Below are positions 45,180-55,442 of a stretch of 64,000 nucleotides of DNA, piece after piece (position 1 is the first letter of the stretch; the number at the start of each line of letters is the position of its first letter). This DNA comes from Cymodocea nodosa (lineage: Eukaryota > Streptophyta > Magnoliopsida > Alismatales > Cymodoceaceae), in contig CM072343.1 of NCBI GenBank assembly GCA_036874045.1, positions 6,716,001 to 6,780,000 of the forward strand. Reading direction: 5' to 3'. The notes beneath the pieces are model-generated. The model worked only from the letters and a program-made list of their open reading frames with translations, ran no database searches and was not told the DNA's origin. A program made the translations under genes and the position numbers.

Positions 45180-46313
45180 TTAAGAACAAGATTGAAAAGT
45201 AGGAACAAATGGAATAAATGTATCAGTCCAAGCAAACTTTTTAGGCATAGTTCTTGCTATTAACTCTATTTTAATGCAGTTCTTATTCCTTCTTAATTTG
45301 TAAACATGTAATATATTATAAATTCCAAATACAAGTGTATTATCATTAATGATATGAAATGCAGAAAGGGATCCTTTTTGGTTCCAGGGTAATGTAGCAG
45401 TTTCTATTTCTACATCTATTTCAATATATTCTTCTTCCCACTTCCATTCATTTATGTCTTCCATAATCCATATTCGAAATTTCATCAATTCATCCCACCA
45501 TCTTATCAGACATAAAGTAAGATCATCATCTTCATTATACCACATTCCTATTTGAATTTTATTAAATTCTGTAGATGGTGGTTTAGCTATTTCTCTCGGT
45601 ATAGGTAAAATTTCTATATATTGATTATAACTGTCTATGCTCACTATGTATAAATCAGATCCAAATGCTATTGATATATCTGTGACTAGATATACATATC
45701 CATCAAGTATGACATGTGTTTGGTTAATTAATGATTTCTGTCCTAGATATATCATAATATTTTCATTCCAAGATCTATTCAGAAAATTATACACACTTAA
45801 GCGTAAACCTTCACCCCAATTTCCTGTAGGTCTCCAATAATATAATTTTTCAGGAATTGTAGAATTTTTATCAGAAAATATTAAAGCCGATCCACAATTT
45901 ATAGTTGGTACTTCATATCTATTAGGTCTTCCTATATACCATTCATCTCTTGTTATAGGATTTCTTATCAAAATATCAGGTAATAAACTTGCATACCTTG
46001 GTCTCGTCCTGTATATGATTAATCCTTCATCTATCCTCATAATATGATCTATTCCTTCTAATGTATTGGGTGGAATTCTAGTAGTTTCTTCCATAGCCAG
46101 ATATTCATGGTTAATTGAACTACGATTAATTGACCTCCATCTGAATCCTTCTCTAATCTTAGTCATTTTTGTAGCTTGTAGTCCTTGAAAATATTTTTCT
46201 TCAATACAATTTTTAATTTCCTTTGATACACAACACAGCCTGCACAGATCTTCAGTTGATAAATTACTCAGTACCTCCCTTAGTGCATCCAACGGTAATT
46301 GCATCAATTCCAT
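45180..46313 (-). CDS. F-box protein carried by gypsy D (377 aa, intact)
   Basis: The N-terminus (residues about 5-45: LPLDALREVLSNLSTEDLCR, then LCCVSKEIKNCIEEKYF) is a clear F-box, the Skp1-binding motif of SCF ubiquitin-ligase adaptors. Residues 118-125 read NPITRDEW, and the Trp-rich acidic region near residue 300 (EWKWEEEYIEID) resembles plant F-box-associated domains that recognise substrates. It has no stop or frameshift, although I count 13 Trp and 9 Gln codons that one transition would turn into stops. It lies 190 bp after the gag stop and before the PPT. Gypsy C carries a homologue in the same position, so it moves with the element. The substrate is unknown. Whether it is expressed cannot be seen; it could be captured and simply young. 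Confidence 0.85.
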   Translation of the reverse strand: MELMQLPLDALREVLSNLSTEDLCRLCCVSKEIKNCIEEKYFQGLQATKMTKIREGFRWRSINRSSINHEYLAMEETTRIPPNTLEGIDHIMRIDEGLIIYRTRPRYASLLPDILIRNPITRDEWYIGRPNRYEVPTINCGSALIFSDKNSTIPEKLYYWRPTGNWGEGLRLSVYNFLNRSWNENIMIYLGQKSLINQTHVILDGYVYLVTDISIAFGSDLYIVSIDSYNQYIEILPIPREIAKPPSTEFNKIQIGMWYNEDDDLTLCLIRWWDELMKFRIWIMEDINEWKWEEEYIEIDVEIETATLPWNQKGSLSAFHIINDNTLVFGIYNILHVYKLRRNKNCIKIELIARTMPKKFAWTDTFIPFVPTFQSCS

Positions 46314-46379
46314 TTGTCGATTCTGTATAACACAAACGAAAATTTAGCAAAGACAAAAATTAACATAACTACTGCACAC

Positions 46380-46443
46380 CCTCGTGGAGTTAAGGCATAA
46401 CTCAACGGACTAAGTTCGTTGAGTTAAGGACTAACTCAATGAT
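46380..46443. repeat. Dyad repeats between gag and F-box (gypsy D)
   Basis: CTCGTGGAGTTAAGGCATAAC is followed by TCAACGG, then TCGTTGAGTTA and TAACTCAA: two inverted pairs of the GTTGAGTTA/TAACTCAAC type in the intergenic gap. The same feature is at 58792-58850 in C. Confidence 0.8.
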
Positions 46444-46502
46444 ACTATTAACTATAAATAAAAGCATATATATATACAGATAGTTGCTTCAGATATGTTG
46501 TT

Positions 46503-47846
46503 TCATTCAGCTACCCTCCTAGAAGAGGTATCAATTTCATTAACCGTTCTATTGATAGGATTAGGTATTGCTTGTATTGGCAATCCTCTAGTAGGTCTAA
46601 CTTCCATTGGTTCCTTTTGTCTAAGTGGTATATTTCTATTATGATTTTGAATTGCAGCATTTCCAAATACAAAATCTAGACGATTATTTAATTGTTGGAT
46701 TATCTTTTCTAATTTCTCTATTCTAGAACCTTGTTCCAGTAATACTTCATAACTTATATTCTTCTCATTTACATTTTCTCCTCCTTGGAAATTGTTGTTT
46801 CTCTAAGATAAATTCGGGTGATTTCTCCAACTAGGATTATAAGAATTTCCCAAGTTATCTCTTTGGTTTTTAGCATAAATAATATCTAAATCATTTATGT
46901 TTGCATTCATTTCTGCTAGCTTTTGATTTAATGATAACTCTTCTATTTTCTTTGTTAATTCAGTTAATTTCACCTCAAGCATAGTACTTGAATCTATTTC
47001 ATGCATTCCTCTTGGCAAAATTTTTTTATCTGCATTAGCTTCAGTTGAGTTTTCCCACTATGCAGTTCTTTTTGCAAAGTTTTCTAAATATGCCCATGCT
47101 TCTTCACTACATAATTTTAAAAATCCATTTTGACAAGTAGATTCTAATAAAGATTTCGTTGAAACATCTATGCCTTCATAAATTATACCTATTAGTTGTG
47201 CTTTACTCATTGTATGATGTGGACATTGAGTCAGTAAATCTTTAAATCTTTCAAAATATTTCTAGAATGATTCACCCTATTTTTGGCTACACATTAATAT
47301 TTCTTTTTTCTTTTTAATCGTTTGATGTGTTGGATAATATTTTTCCAGAAAAATAGAGCAAAATTCAATCCATGTAGAAATTGAATCAGGCGACAAAGTA
47401 TATAACCATCTCTTAGCCGTGTCTTTCAAAGAAAAAGGGATATATCTAAGTTTAATAGCATCTATACTCATGTTCAGCATTTTCATCATTTGACAAACTT
47501 CATTAAATTCTCTAAGGAAATAATAGGCATCCTCTCTTTCTAATCTATGAAAATGTGGCAATTGACTAATATAATTAGATTTCAGTTCAAACCTATCTCC
47601 CTCAAAGTTTGGCAATCGAATACATGAAGGTTCATCAACTAATTCAGGATATAGAATTTCTCCTAATGGTTTTTCTACTAGAGCAGCCATCTCTACGTTC
47701 TCTTTTAAAGAAAGGTTAGCTACACCCCAAAGAATTTCGTTAAAGTTCAGTTCAGAAAATTTTTCAGTACTCCTCTGTGATGAAAATTCCTAGGTAGGTG
47801 TTCTAACTAATCGTTTAGTGCTTAGAGAACGAGTCCATGTGCTCAT
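46503..47846 (-). pseudogene. Gypsy D gag capsid ORF, located downstream of pol
   Basis: The start MSTWTRSLSTKRLV is at 47846. The Athila/gypsy capsid region includes IRLPNFEGDRFELKSNYI, REDAYYFLREFNEVCQMM and DTAKRWLYTLSPDSISTW, then FCSIFLEKYYPTHQ. Later come LTKKIEELSLNQKLAEMN and the Athila-type tail YNPSWRNHPNLS. There is no zinc knuckle; that motif is in the 5' ORF of pol. The frame is continuous over 448 codons, with about five nonsense codons, all TAG as I read them; at SF-stop-KYF gypsy C has Trp. The normal role is particle assembly. Its position between ORF-E and the F-box gene is unusual. Confidence 0.88.
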
Positions 47847-48479
47847 AAATAAATAGCAGAAGATTAATTACATACTAGTCTAAAGCTTTCCATTCAATAA
47901 ATATTTGTTGTCGGATGAAGTTGAATCAACTGCTTCTCCTTCCAGTTCCTCCAACGCGTTCTCCTTTCTTTTAAAAGTGCTGGTAACTCGTAAATAACAT
48001 TCTGTTATATATATATAATGCACATCCATAAAGTGAATAAATCTCGTTGCAAGAACGTGTCTTGCAATGTGCATCGTGGTTCCTATTTTTATGGCTACAT
48101 GTACCACTACTAATTTCAAATTTTGGTAACCGCAAAACTGACGAAGTTTCGTTTGTGGTTAAAAGAATAACCATTCTACTTAATCCAGGAACTAACCTCA
48201 TTGAGTTACAGATAACTCAATGAAACAAAGTCGGTTACTGTTGCTAACTCCACGGACTAACTTCGTTGAGTTATAGATAACTCAACAAAGTGACCTTATA
48301 TTATATTACTAACCTCGTGGAGTTATGTTTAACTCAACGAACTTACTTCGTTGAGTTAACACTTAGCAACCTCTAAGTTTACTCTCGTAAGTTCCTCTCT
48401 AATTTTTTTTCTTTTTCATTCTGCTAACTAAAATAAAGTTAAATCTATGTCATTAATGCATCATTCTAATTAAAATTTG
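47847..48479 (-). other. Gypsy D spacer between ORF-E and gag, with dyads
   Basis: No gene is present. Between 48196 and 48370 there are at least three inverted pairs of the type TTGAGTTA-CAGA-TAACTCAA and CGTTGAGTTATAGATAACTC, separated by CTCCACGGACTAAC. The corresponding dyads in C are at 60655-60810. Confidence 0.78.
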
Positions 48480-50111
48480 TTTAAATCTAAACAATCTTTG
48501 ATTTCCTATTCTGTCCACTCAACTACAGTTGTGTCTTCCAAAATTTTTAGTCCTTCATTCTTTAATCCAAAAATGTTGTGGAGAAGCTTTGGTGTTATCT
48601 ATACATCAGCTTCCTCCACGTTGGAAATTAATCCTCCTCCTTCTCTTAAATTTGCATAGAAATAGGGCACTAAATTCTCATAAACTGCATGCCCTCTTTC
48701 TTGAGAAATGAACTTTAGTAGACCTTGGAATTCAACTAAATCTTTGATTTCTTGCATTCTATCCCAATTTACTGGTCTACTGTAAATAACATCGTAACCC
48801 CTAATCTCTTGATATTTGATATAAGCTTCCTGACTCCAAAAATGTACTTCATTTAGAACTCTTGTTTCAGTCGGGTCAGGAATGTGACTTTGTTGTTCCA
48901 AAGGGGTTTGTTCTTGATCTTCCTCTACTATAGGCTGCATTTGAACATTCTCTACAGATTCCTGAATTTTTGCTTCTGCTTCTATCTATGGTGGTGAGCT
49001 GGCAGAACTCTCCACTCTGTCTTGAATTCTTTCCATAAATTGCTTAAGAGTTTCTTGCTCTTCAATGGAATCTGTAAAGTTATTTTTGTCCAAATGGCTT
49101 CGTTCAGCTTCTTCTTCATTTTCTGCTCTTTCTTCTTCCTCCTGACTACCAATCTGCTTTGTCACTGTTCTTTCTGATTCTATAACAGATTGGGATGGAG
49201 TCATGGGCAATTTTGCCCTAATTTCTGTTCTTTCTTCTTGTACAGGTTGTAGACTAATTTCAGCCTATTTTTCTTCTTGTCTTTGCTCCTACTACTGCAG
49301 CTCCTGCTCCTCCTCAAAATCGGATAGCAGGTTTATAAATATTGGCTCCACAGGCCTTGTTGAAATTGGTACTTCAGATTTAATTTCTTCTCTATATTCA
49401 GGCACTATCTCTTTTCCTTTCCTTTTTCTAATTAATTGTGCTTGTTCTTCCTCTTCTTCTTTTGAGATTAAATCTATAAAAGTAGGCTCTGCAGGCCTTC
49501 GAGCCACAGGTACTAGCTCTTCCTATTTAATTCTCTCTATAATTACTGGTCTCGAAGGACTAGCCTCAGCTTCTCTTGCAACACTTGATTTAGCTGCTGC
49601 CTGATGTTGTTCAACCTTAATTCTTTCTCTTCTTCATTAGTTCTTGGCCAAGCAAATGCTACTTGTGGCAATGGCTCTATTGGCTAAACTGGAGGTCTTG
49701 ACTGCTGTTCCTCAAGAACAGGTCTTTCAGCAGTCGGTTCTTCCTATTCTCCTGTTGTTGTTGTTGCCATATTTCCCAACTTCCACGACCAGCAATGCGC
49801 CTTTTAAACCACAATTTGGCCTTGCGCTGAATTAGCTCTAGGGCTACTTCGTTGTTTGGTCGGATTTTTCTTTCTTTACTAACTGCAATTTCTGTTGCTA
49901 CTCTGATTCATGTCTCCATTATATGAGGTATTTGTATACCACAATCTACTGATATTTTTCTTAATCTAAAAAGTTTAGATTCTACCTTCTGTAGCTCTTT
50001 TTCTCTTGTCGTATTCTGAATCTTTTGCCGCGTGTGCCATTCTTCTGATTCCTTCAGAAACTGTGCTGTGTCAACTACATCTTCCTAGAACTCAGGTGTC
50101 ATCTTCCTCAT
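48480..50111 (-). pseudogene. Gypsy D ORF-E (Glu-rich ORF), truncated and frameshifted
   Basis: The start MRKMTPEF is at 50111 with TAG at the next codon, shared with C. The N-terminal part is basic and helical (KESEEWHTRQKIQNT, EVALELIQRKAKLWFKRR). The middle is Glu-rich with repeats of the form RPxEPxFIxLxS. The C-terminal domain (YIKYQEIRGYDVIYSR, VPYFYANLREGGG) resembles the putative plant transposon protein domain found in many plant repeats. Relative to C there is an internal deletion plus frame change near 49630-49750, and about 0.8 kb including the C-terminus is lost at 48480. It occupies the place of the env-like ORF of Athila elements; its function is not known. Confidence 0.78.
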
Positions 50112-50690
50112 CGTGGAGTTACACAACAGCACGAAATCGCTCTAATTTCTACTATTCTAGATTCTAAATGATTTGCTTGATAATGCCCCCAAAACCCTAG
50201 GTTTTAGTTTAAATAAGCCCTAAGTTTAGGCAGGTAATCGGGTCATTTCCCGAAGCAATTATTGCTCTCTCATCTGCGGTCTTAGCTATAGTACTCCGTT
50301 GAGTTACAGTTAACTCAACGGAATAAGCTCGTTGACTAACTCAAGACTCAACGGAGTAAGCTCGTTGAGTTAAGCGTAACTCAACGGACTTACCGTACAA
50401 GTAGATATAATAATAAAAATATTTAAGATAATAGTTTTTCTGTTTTTTTACCGGTTTAATCGATACTATGTTCCGGTCAGACCTAATTTTTTTCCAGTTG
50501 AACCGATACTATGTTTCGGTAAAACCAACATTTTTTTCTGAAAATTAATATACATATTTTTTTATGTTCTGGTCATACCGATGGATCCAGTTGGTTGAAC
50601 TTCAATGATTTTTATATTATATATATATATATATATATTTTTAATGTTTTTTATATATATATATATATAAACATAAAAATTGATTTCTTA
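50112..50690 (-). other. Gypsy D spacer between integrase and ORF-E: dyads and TA microsatellite
   Basis: No gene is present. A near-perfect hairpin at 50296-50321 has 11-bp arms (CCGTTGAGTTA / TAACTCAACGG) and a 4-base loop. A second at 50363-50386 has 10-bp arms. GATACTATGTTCCGGT and GATACTATGTTTCGGT form a short direct repeat near 50460-50520. (TA)n runs are at about 50617-50637 and 50652-50669. Confidence 0.8.
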
Positions 50691-51930
50691 CTAAGTAAAG
50701 CTCGAGTAGTCCTCTACTCTGACTTCTTCTATAATTCCAAAGGAGCTTTTTGGTGTTTTCAGAATAGGTCTAAGTCTTTGTCCATTTACTTTAAATATAT
50801 TCTGATTTTTAGGATTTTCAATTTCAATAGCTCCATAAGGATAAATATTTCGAACTAGGTATGGTCTTGCCCATCTAGATCTTAATTTTCCTAGATGGTT
50901 ATGAAGTCTAGCCATATAAAGATATACTTCTTGTCCTATTTCAAAGCTTTTTGGAATAATTTTCCTATCATGCTAGAATTTCATTTTCTCTCTTTCTCTT
51001 ACAGTCTTTGAATAAGCTTCATTTCTAAATTCTTCTAATTCAAGTAATTGCATTTTTCTATTTTCAACAGCTTGATTTAAATTAATGTTCAGAGTTTTTA
51101 ATGCCCAATAAGCTTTATGTTCTATTTCAGCTGGTAAATGACAACTTTTTCCACATACTAGCCTAAAAGGTGACATACATAAGCTCATTTTATAAGCAGT
51201 TCTATAAGCTCAAAGTGCATCTATCAATCTATTAGCCCAATCTGTTGTAGTAGGATTTACTACTTTTTCTAAGATTAATTTAATTTGTTTGTTTGCACTT
51301 TCTACTTGTCCACTTGTTTGCGGATGATATGATGTTACAATTTTGTGGTTTACTCCATATTTCTTTATTAAGGTTTTAAAACTTCTATTACAGAAATGAG
51401 TTCCTCTATCACTGATAATAGCTTTAGGTATTCCAAATCTAGCAAATATATTGGTTCTTATAAATTGTATTACCACTTTATTGTCATTAGTTTTTGTGGG
51501 AATAGCTTCTATCCATTTAGATACATAATCCACCCCCAACAATATGTAACTAAATTGATTAGACATAGGAAATGGACCCATAAAATCTATTCCCCACACA
51601 TCAAATATTTCAACCTCAACAATAGGATTAAGAGGCATCATATTCATCTTTGATATTCTTCCTATTTGTTGACATCTTAAACAACTTAAGCAATATTTAT
51701 GAGCATCTTTGAATAGTGTTGGCCAATAAAATCCACATTGCAAAATTTTTACAGTAGTTTTCCCTGAGCCAAAATGCCCTCCACAAGCTTGGTCATGACA
51801 GAAAGACAATATGTTTGGATATTCAGTTTCTGGAACACACCTTAAAACCAAATCAAGACATTTCTTAAATAAGTATGGGTCTTCCCAATAGTAATATTTT
51901 ACTCTCGAGAAAAATAGTTTCTTATCCTGT
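50691..51930 (-). pseudogene. Gypsy D integrase
   Basis: The HHCC zinc domain shows HDQACGGHFGSGKT and YCLSCLRCQ. The catalytic core has Asp in GIDFMGPFP, Asp in IISDRGTHF and Glu in GQVESANKQIK, so DDE is intact. The C-terminal region (SFEIGQEVYLYMARLHN, RSRWARPYLV) ends at 50691. No chromodomain is seen, consistent with Athila. A frameshift separates it from RNase H near 51930. TGA near 51210 and TAG near 50973 interrupt it. The enzyme would insert the cDNA into the genome. Confidence 0.9.
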
Positions 51931-53580
51931 CTATTCCAATCCGTAACCAGTAACTAAATAATTAACTATGTCTACATAACAAGGTATTGTGTTGATGGTC
52001 ATTAATTGTTCATCAGAAAAATTATCCTTAATTTCAATATTTGAATTTTCTATTTGTAATCTTGATAAATGATCTGCTACTACATTCTCACAACCTTTTC
52101 TATCTTTAATTTCTAGATCAAATTCTTGTAATAATAATATCCATCGGATCAATCTAGGTTTAGTCTCTTTTTTCTTTATTAGATGTTTTAGAGCTGAATG
52201 ATCTGTGTATACTATTACTTTAGCTCCAATCAGATATAATCTAAAATTTTCTAAAGCAAACACAACAGCTAATAATTCTTTTTCAGTAGTTGTCTAATTA
52301 ACTTGAGCATCATTTAAGGTTTTGCTTGCATAATGAATCACTCTAGGAGATTTTTCTATCTTTTGTCCTAACATTGCTCCTACAGTAAAATCAAAAGCAT
52401 TGCACATTAATTCAAATGGATGGTTCCAATCAGGTGCTTGAATTATAGGAGTTGAAACTAAGCTAGTCTTAAGTCTGAAAAATGCTTCCTTGCAATTTTT
52501 ATCAAAGTTAAATGGAACGTCTTTTAATAGATTAGTTAAGGGTCTAGCAATCTTGCTAAAGTCTTTAATAAATTTTCGATAAAAACCAACATATCCTAAA
52601 AATGATCTAATATCTTTTACTGATTTAGGTTTTGGTAGATTAGAAATTACTTCTATTTTAGTTTTATCTACTTCCAACCATTTCTTAGAAACAACATGCC
52701 TTAAGACTATTCCTTGTTTAACCTTGAAGTGACATTTTTCCCAATTTAAAACCAAATTTTTTTCCACATAACATTTTGATATTAAGTCTAAATTTTTTAA
52801 ACAGACTTCATATGAGTTTCCATATACAGTAAAGTCATCCATAAATATTTCTAAGAAATCTTTAGTCATTCCAGTAAATATGCCCTGCATACACCTTTGA
52901 AAGGTAGCTAGTGCATTGCATAATCCGAATGGCATTCTCTTAAAAGCATAAGTTCCATTAGGATAGGTGAAAGTTGTTTTCTCTTGATCCTCTAATGCTA
53001 CTGGAATTTGATTATAACCTGAATACCCATCTAGGAAACAAAAATATTCTTGCCCTGCTAATCTTTCCAGCATTTGATCTATAAAAGGTAAGGGAAAATG
53101 ATCTTTCCTAGTCACAGCATTTAGCTTTCTATAGTCTATACATACTCTCCAGCCCAATTGAATTCTAGCAGGTATCAAGTCTTGACTTTCATTCCTAATA
53201 ACTGTTAATCCTGATTTCTTGGGAACTACATGGATTGGACTAACCCACGAGCTATCAGAAATCGGATAAATTACGTCATTATCTAACCATTTCATTATTT
53301 CCTTCCTGACTACTTTAATGTTTGGATTTAATATCCTCTTAGGAATTCTAATAGGTTTAGCATTCTCTTCTAAATATATGTGGTGATAGCATAAAGTTGA
53401 ACTTAACCCTTTTATATCAGTCATAGTCCATCCTATTGCTTCTTTATAACTTTTTACTACATCTTTTAATTTAGCTATTTGATTCTCTTTTAAATCTGAA
53501 GCAATAATGATTGGACAGGTTCGTTTATCTTCCAGAAATATATAGGTTAATTCAAGAGGTAAATGTTTTAATTCTAAATG
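51931..53580 (-). pseudogene. Gypsy D reverse transcriptase and RNase H
   Basis: Uninterrupted RT runs from 53424 to 52294 (376 codons). Motifs are SSWVSPIHVVPKKSG, WRVCIDYRKLNAVTRKDHFP, FLDGYSGYNQIPV and YAFKRMPFGLCNA; the catalytic FMDD is at 52834-52845. Then come RSFLGYVGFYRKFIKDFSKI and the RNase H start. TAG near 52291 precedes RNase H ([39 protein letters not shown]). All catalytic boxes are kept. TAA at 53581-53583 lies upstream and is shared with gypsy B. Confidence 0.92.
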
Positions 53581-54327
53581 TTACCCATCAGAAGCTAGAG
53601 CTCCTAATTGAACATCATCATTTTCTAAATTAATTTCTTCTAGATCTCCTTCTATATTTATGCTTTCACTTTCCTCTAAAGTTTCAAAATTGATTTGCCT
53701 ATTTAATTCTTCTTGAATCACATCATCTAACATATCTCCTTCATCCTCTAAAAAGTCTATGGTATGTAAGGACATTTCTAACTCCTCAAACCTTTCTGGT
53801 TTGAAAATATTTAATTGAGTATCCTCATTACCATATGCTAACTTCATTACTCCAGTTTTACAATTTATAACAGCCCCTAATGTTGCTAAAAATGGCCTTC
53901 CCAAAATTAAAGATGTATCACTATTTTTATGTTTAATTTGTTGGGAATCCAAAATTACAATATCAATAGGATATATAAAATTTTTGATTTTAATTAAAAC
54001 ATCCTCTATTTTTCTTCTAGGGTATCTTATACTTCTATCAGCTAATTGAATAACCGTACTAGTAGGAGTTAAGTCTTCTAATCCTAAGGATGCAAATATA
54101 TCACTTGGCATAATATTTATACCTGCACCTAAGTCTATTAAGGTTCTTTCTAGAATGATATTTCCTATGGTGCATGATATAACAAGGATTCCAGAATCAG
54201 ATAACTTTTTAGGAATTTGTGGCAGAAATAGGGAACTACTTTGCTCAGCTAAAAAGACCTTTCTAAGAACTTTTTGCTCTCTTTTCCTAGTACACCAATC
54301 CTTCAGAAATTTAGCACAAGGTGGCAT
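53581..54327 (-). pseudogene. Gypsy D protease region
   Basis: An uninterrupted 248-codon stretch. Athila-type block MPPCAKFLKDWCTRKRE, then the aspartic protease with LIDLGAGINIMPSDIF (catalytic Asp near 54130) and LILGRPFLATLGAVINCKTG. It ends with an acidic Glu-rich tail. It is bounded upstream by TAG (DLL-stop-KM) and downstream by TAA (DG-stop-HL); both stops are also present at the same places in gypsy B. Confidence 0.9.
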
Positions 54328-55323
54328 TTTCTACAACAGATCTAACAAAGGAATGTTAACTTGTACTTTTTCAAAAATTTCTCTAATTTTTTCTTATTTT
54401 TCAGGTATTGTTTGTTGTAATATTTCAGGATAGGGTGCTAAAGATTGTGATTTAAAAGATTCTTTTTCTTTCATTTGATTTGTTTGATCATTTTTAGCTT
54501 CATTAGCAGATTCAGATTGTTCTTCAGTAATTTCTAGATTTTCAGCTATTACATTTTCATTATCATTTTGATTTTTACTCTTATCCACCTTCATATTATT
54601 TTCATTTTGAGTTCTTGGTGGTATATCAGTTCCAGATCTTAATGTTACATATACATCTTCCAGATTTTCGTTACTCTTATGATGTTTTTGTATATCATTT
54701 TCGTGATTATGATTTTCAATTGTTTTTAGTTTTAAAGTGCATTCTTTAAATTCTCTTGCATTAATATTTTCTATTTGCTGTATATTTTGCAAATTATGCA
54801 GATTTATAACATTATAATTTTCATTGTCCTGTTACATAACTCGTATTTTCATTGTATATTCGTCCAATGCTTTTAGTTTTCTTTCTAGATCATCTAATCT
54901 CATTGCATTCAATTTTTGATCAATTTTCATTATTGTTTTTTCAGTTTCGTAAATTATATCCTTTTTAGGTTTTGAATATGCTTCCTTATAATTTAATTGG
55001 TTGACTTCTTGTTGCTAACACATAAAGTATTCTAGTTTGTCTAGGTTTTGCTCTATACTATGCTCTAGTGTGTCATACCTATCCCAAACTTCAGTGTCTC
55101 TCAACATATTACACATTCTATACTGACCATCAGTTGGGTAAACTATAGGATTCTCATACTCGGCTCTATTATACTGAGGATAATTCATTTGTTGTTCATG
55201 GGATCTAACCATCTGCAAACGTCTTAGTTTCAAACAGTCAGAAATGTCATGTCCTTCAGAATTGCAGAATTCACATATGCTAACTACAGGTTTTAGAAAT
55301 CTTTGAGCATAAGCATATGCCAT
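54328..55323 (-). pseudogene. Gypsy D zinc-knuckle ORF (5' part of pol)
   Basis: This is the first ORF after the PBS, with start MAYAYAQRFLKPVVS at 55323; an upstream in-frame ATG at 55347 is possible. An intact CCHC knuckle is near 55236-55280 (CEFCNSEGHDISDC), a nucleocapsid-like motif normally found at the end of gag. A Gln/Asn/Glu-rich linker follows. Stops are TAG (YMC-stop-QQ, CAG in B), TAA (VM-stop-Q; B has CAA there and TAG at the next codon), TAA (EK-stop-EK, shared with B) and TAG (DLL-stop-KM, shared with B). The frame stays the same throughout. Confidence 0.88.
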
Positions 55324-55390
55324 ATTCTCAATTACAAAAGAAAACACACAACTCTGGCTATTAAAACGAAACAGCTCTAATAGTTGCTTA

Positions 55391-55420
55391 TATTAATTCA
55401 ATTCAATTCAATTCAATTCC
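55391..55420. repeat. AATTC microsatellite next to PBS
   Basis: About five tandem copies of ATTCA/AATTC lie just downstream of the PBS on the element's strand. Confidence 0.75.
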
Positions 55421-55434
55421 CTAGCAACGGCGCC
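55419..55434 (-). other. Gypsy D primer-binding site (tRNA-Asp)
   Basis: The minus strand reads GGCGCCGTTGCTAGGG, one change from the tRNA-Asp PBS of Athila elements, eight bases from the LTR end. Confidence 0.9.
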
Positions 55435-55442
55435 GTAAAACT

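Noticed and set aside
45637..45840. Plus-strand open frame opposite the F-box gene
   Set aside because: It is an antisense shadow of the F-box coding sequence.
49203..49604. 133-codon Ser/Cys-rich frame on the plus strand (also 62084-62670)
   Set aside because: It is antisense to the Glu-rich ORF-E; Glu/Lys codons read backward give Ser/Leu/Phe-rich frames.
55419..55434. Possible tRNA-Asp gene
   Set aside because: Only the sequence complementary to the tRNA 3' end is present, beside an LTR: it is a primer-binding site.
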